A DNA stretch of 64,000 bases from Alteriqipengyuania flavescens (lineage in GTDB: Bacteria > Pseudomonadota > Alphaproteobacteria > Sphingomonadales > Sphingomonadaceae), in assembly GCF_030406725.1 (NCBI RefSeq), contig NZ_CP129107.1, positions 2,522,501 through 2,586,500 of the forward strand, written 5' to 3'. Every line of letters begins with the position of its first letter. Within the stretch, counting starts at the first letter, position 1. The notes under the pieces were generated by a model that was given only the letters and a program-made list of their open reading frames with translations, was not told the origin of the DNA and made no database searches. This document shows positions 63,111-64,000 of this stretch, piece after piece. The translations under genes and the position numbers were made by a program.

Positions 63111-63694
63111 TTCTTGCCGCCGACCCTGGGTTCCTCGCCCCGTGTCAGGCGGCCGATATTCTCGCGGTGGAGGTAGATGATCAGCACCGCGATGGCGGCC
63201 AGCACGGGGAAGAACTGCGGAAAGCCGAACAGCGGCGCAGCAGCGGCGGCGGCCACAACCGCGCTCATCCCGGCAAGGCTGGAGATGCGGAAGATCGCGA
63301 GGATGCTGAGCCAGACCAGAGCGTAGACCAGGCCGATCTGCGAGGCCAGACCGAAGGCGACGCCGGCGTTGGTCGCCACGCCCTTGCCGCCCTTGAAGCC
63401 CAGCCAGACGGGGTAGCAATGGCCGACCACGGCCCCGGCGGCGGCAAAGGCCATCGCTTCCTGCCCCCACAGCTGCCCGGCCAACACCACCGGTAGCAGG
63501 CCTTTAAGCAGGTCGAGCAGCAGGGTCGCCGCGGCCAGCCCCTTATTGCCGGTGCGCAGCACGTTGGTGGCACCGATGTTTCCGCTGCCGACCTTGCGCA
63601 GGTCCTCCCCGCCGGACATCTTCGTCAGCAGCAGGCCGAAGGGGATCGAGCCCGAGGCGTAACCGATCAGGAATGCGAGAAATACTTCCACCAT
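63107..63694 (-). CDS. plsY: Glycerol-3-phosphate acyltransferase PlsY
   Basis: A 195-residue inner-membrane enzyme that acylates glycerol-3-phosphate with acyl-phosphate, the first step of phospholipid synthesis. The three conserved motifs are visible: GSIPFGLLL then GSGNIGATNVLR, PVWLGFKGGKGVATN, and LHRENIGRL. Five to seven hydrophobic helices are expected. I chose the ATG at 63694; a longer reading to 63805 is not hydrophobic and collides with the divergent murI start. It overlaps dprA by 4 bp. Confidence 0.95.
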   Translation of the reverse strand: MVEVFLAFLIGYASGSIPFGLLLTKMSGGEDLRKVGSGNIGATNVLRTGNKGLAAATLLLDLLKGLLPVVLAGQLWGQEAMAFAAAGAVVGHCYPVWLGFKGGKGVATNAGVAFGLASQIGLVYALVWLSILAIFRISSLAGMSAVVAAAAAAPLFGFPQFFPVLAAIAVLIIYLHRENIGRLTRGEEPRVGGKK

Positions 63695-63795
63695 GACCTC
63701 CGTCCCCCGCCGGTGCGCGGGGCTGCACTTGCTTTTGCGGCGGTAATGGAAAAGACGGGGCTTCGACAAGCGCGCACCCGGCGGAAAAGACCACC

Positions 63796-64000
63796 TTGGA
63801 CCCATCTTCCCCCATCCTGATCCTCGACAGCGGCCTCGGCGGCCTGTCGGTCCTGCGCGAGATCCGGGCGCTGATGGCCCACGCGCCGGTGGTTTACGCC
63901 GCCGATTACGCCGCCTTGCCCTATGGCGAGAAGACCGAGGAGGAGATCGCTGCGCGCGTGCCCGCGCTGCTCGGCCGGATGGTGGAGCGGTACCGCCCGC
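63796..64000 (+). CDS. murI: Glutamate racemase, N-terminal fragment
   Basis: The gene runs off the right edge after 68 codons. It starts at TTG 63796; no in-frame ATG lies nearby. The start MDPSSPILILDSGLGGLSVL and the following VYAADYAALPYGEKTEEEI match glutamate racemase, which makes D-glutamate for peptidoglycan. The first motif Asp-Ser-Gly (DSGLGG) holds the first catalytic region. It is divergent from plsY. Confidence 0.9.
   Translation, partial: MDPSSPILILDSGLGGLSVLREIRALMAHAPVVYAADYAALPYGEKTEEEIAARVPALLGRMVERYRP

Overview
The window is GC-rich chromosomal DNA, almost completely coding, from an alphaproteobacterium. I place it in the Sphingomonadales, most likely the Erythrobacteraceae. 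The grounds are the TonB-dependent receptor style, the block divL-tsaE-amgK-murU-addB-addA-trxA, and short palindromic repeats that encode a PELVEG-type peptide when read through in frame. There is no rRNA operon, so this placement rests on gene content only.

Layout. 1-6.3 kb: start of recG, sdhE, mfd, an EAL phosphodiesterase, nadK and tRNA-Asn. 6.3-13 kb: a TauE-type transporter, secA, two small exported proteins, argJ coupled to an inositol-phosphatase-like gene, then a gap rich in inverted repeats. 13.1-26.6 kb: trxA and the tightly overlapping minus-strand block addA, addB, murU, amgK, tsaE and a DivL-like pseudokinase (Tyr in place of the phospho-accepting His), then ahcY and a peroxiredoxin. 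26.6-33.2 kb: a TonB-dependent receptor divergent from a TetR regulator with a palindromic operator candidate between them, then folE, a phospholipase D family gene, a hemerythrin-like gene, tRNA-Arg with a duplicated terminator, and a Nudix gene. 33.3-41.5 kb: two Flp pilins, an M48 metalloprotease, accA, xerD, a Pro/Ala-rich exported protein, a 46-residue membrane protein, aroK-aroB and a frameshifted csaA.

41.5-50.2 kb is one minus-strand operon for propionyl-CoA to succinyl-CoA conversion: pccB, mce, mcm and pccA, with bioB supplying the biotin that PccA carries. Three small AT-richer genes of unknown function are set between these with start/stop overlaps. Two of them are paralogues of each other. 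A palindromic repeat lies inside the mcm reading frame and another repeat pair precedes mcm.

50-64 kb: a crotonase-family gene, gor, a DEAD-box helicase whose C-terminal tail is frameshifted, pgi, lepB-rnc-era, a 56-residue peptide with a double-glycine-type leader, a 60-residue HTH protein coupled to topA, topA, an AT-richer membrane protein, dprA, plsY and the start of murI.

Most of the window is core housekeeping. The points most worth following are the DivL-like protein, the small AT-rich genes inside the propionate operon, the in-frame repeat in mcm, the leader-peptide gene at 58.4 kb, and the palindrome between the TetR and receptor genes. I found no prophage, insertion sequence, CRISPR array or complete mobile element.
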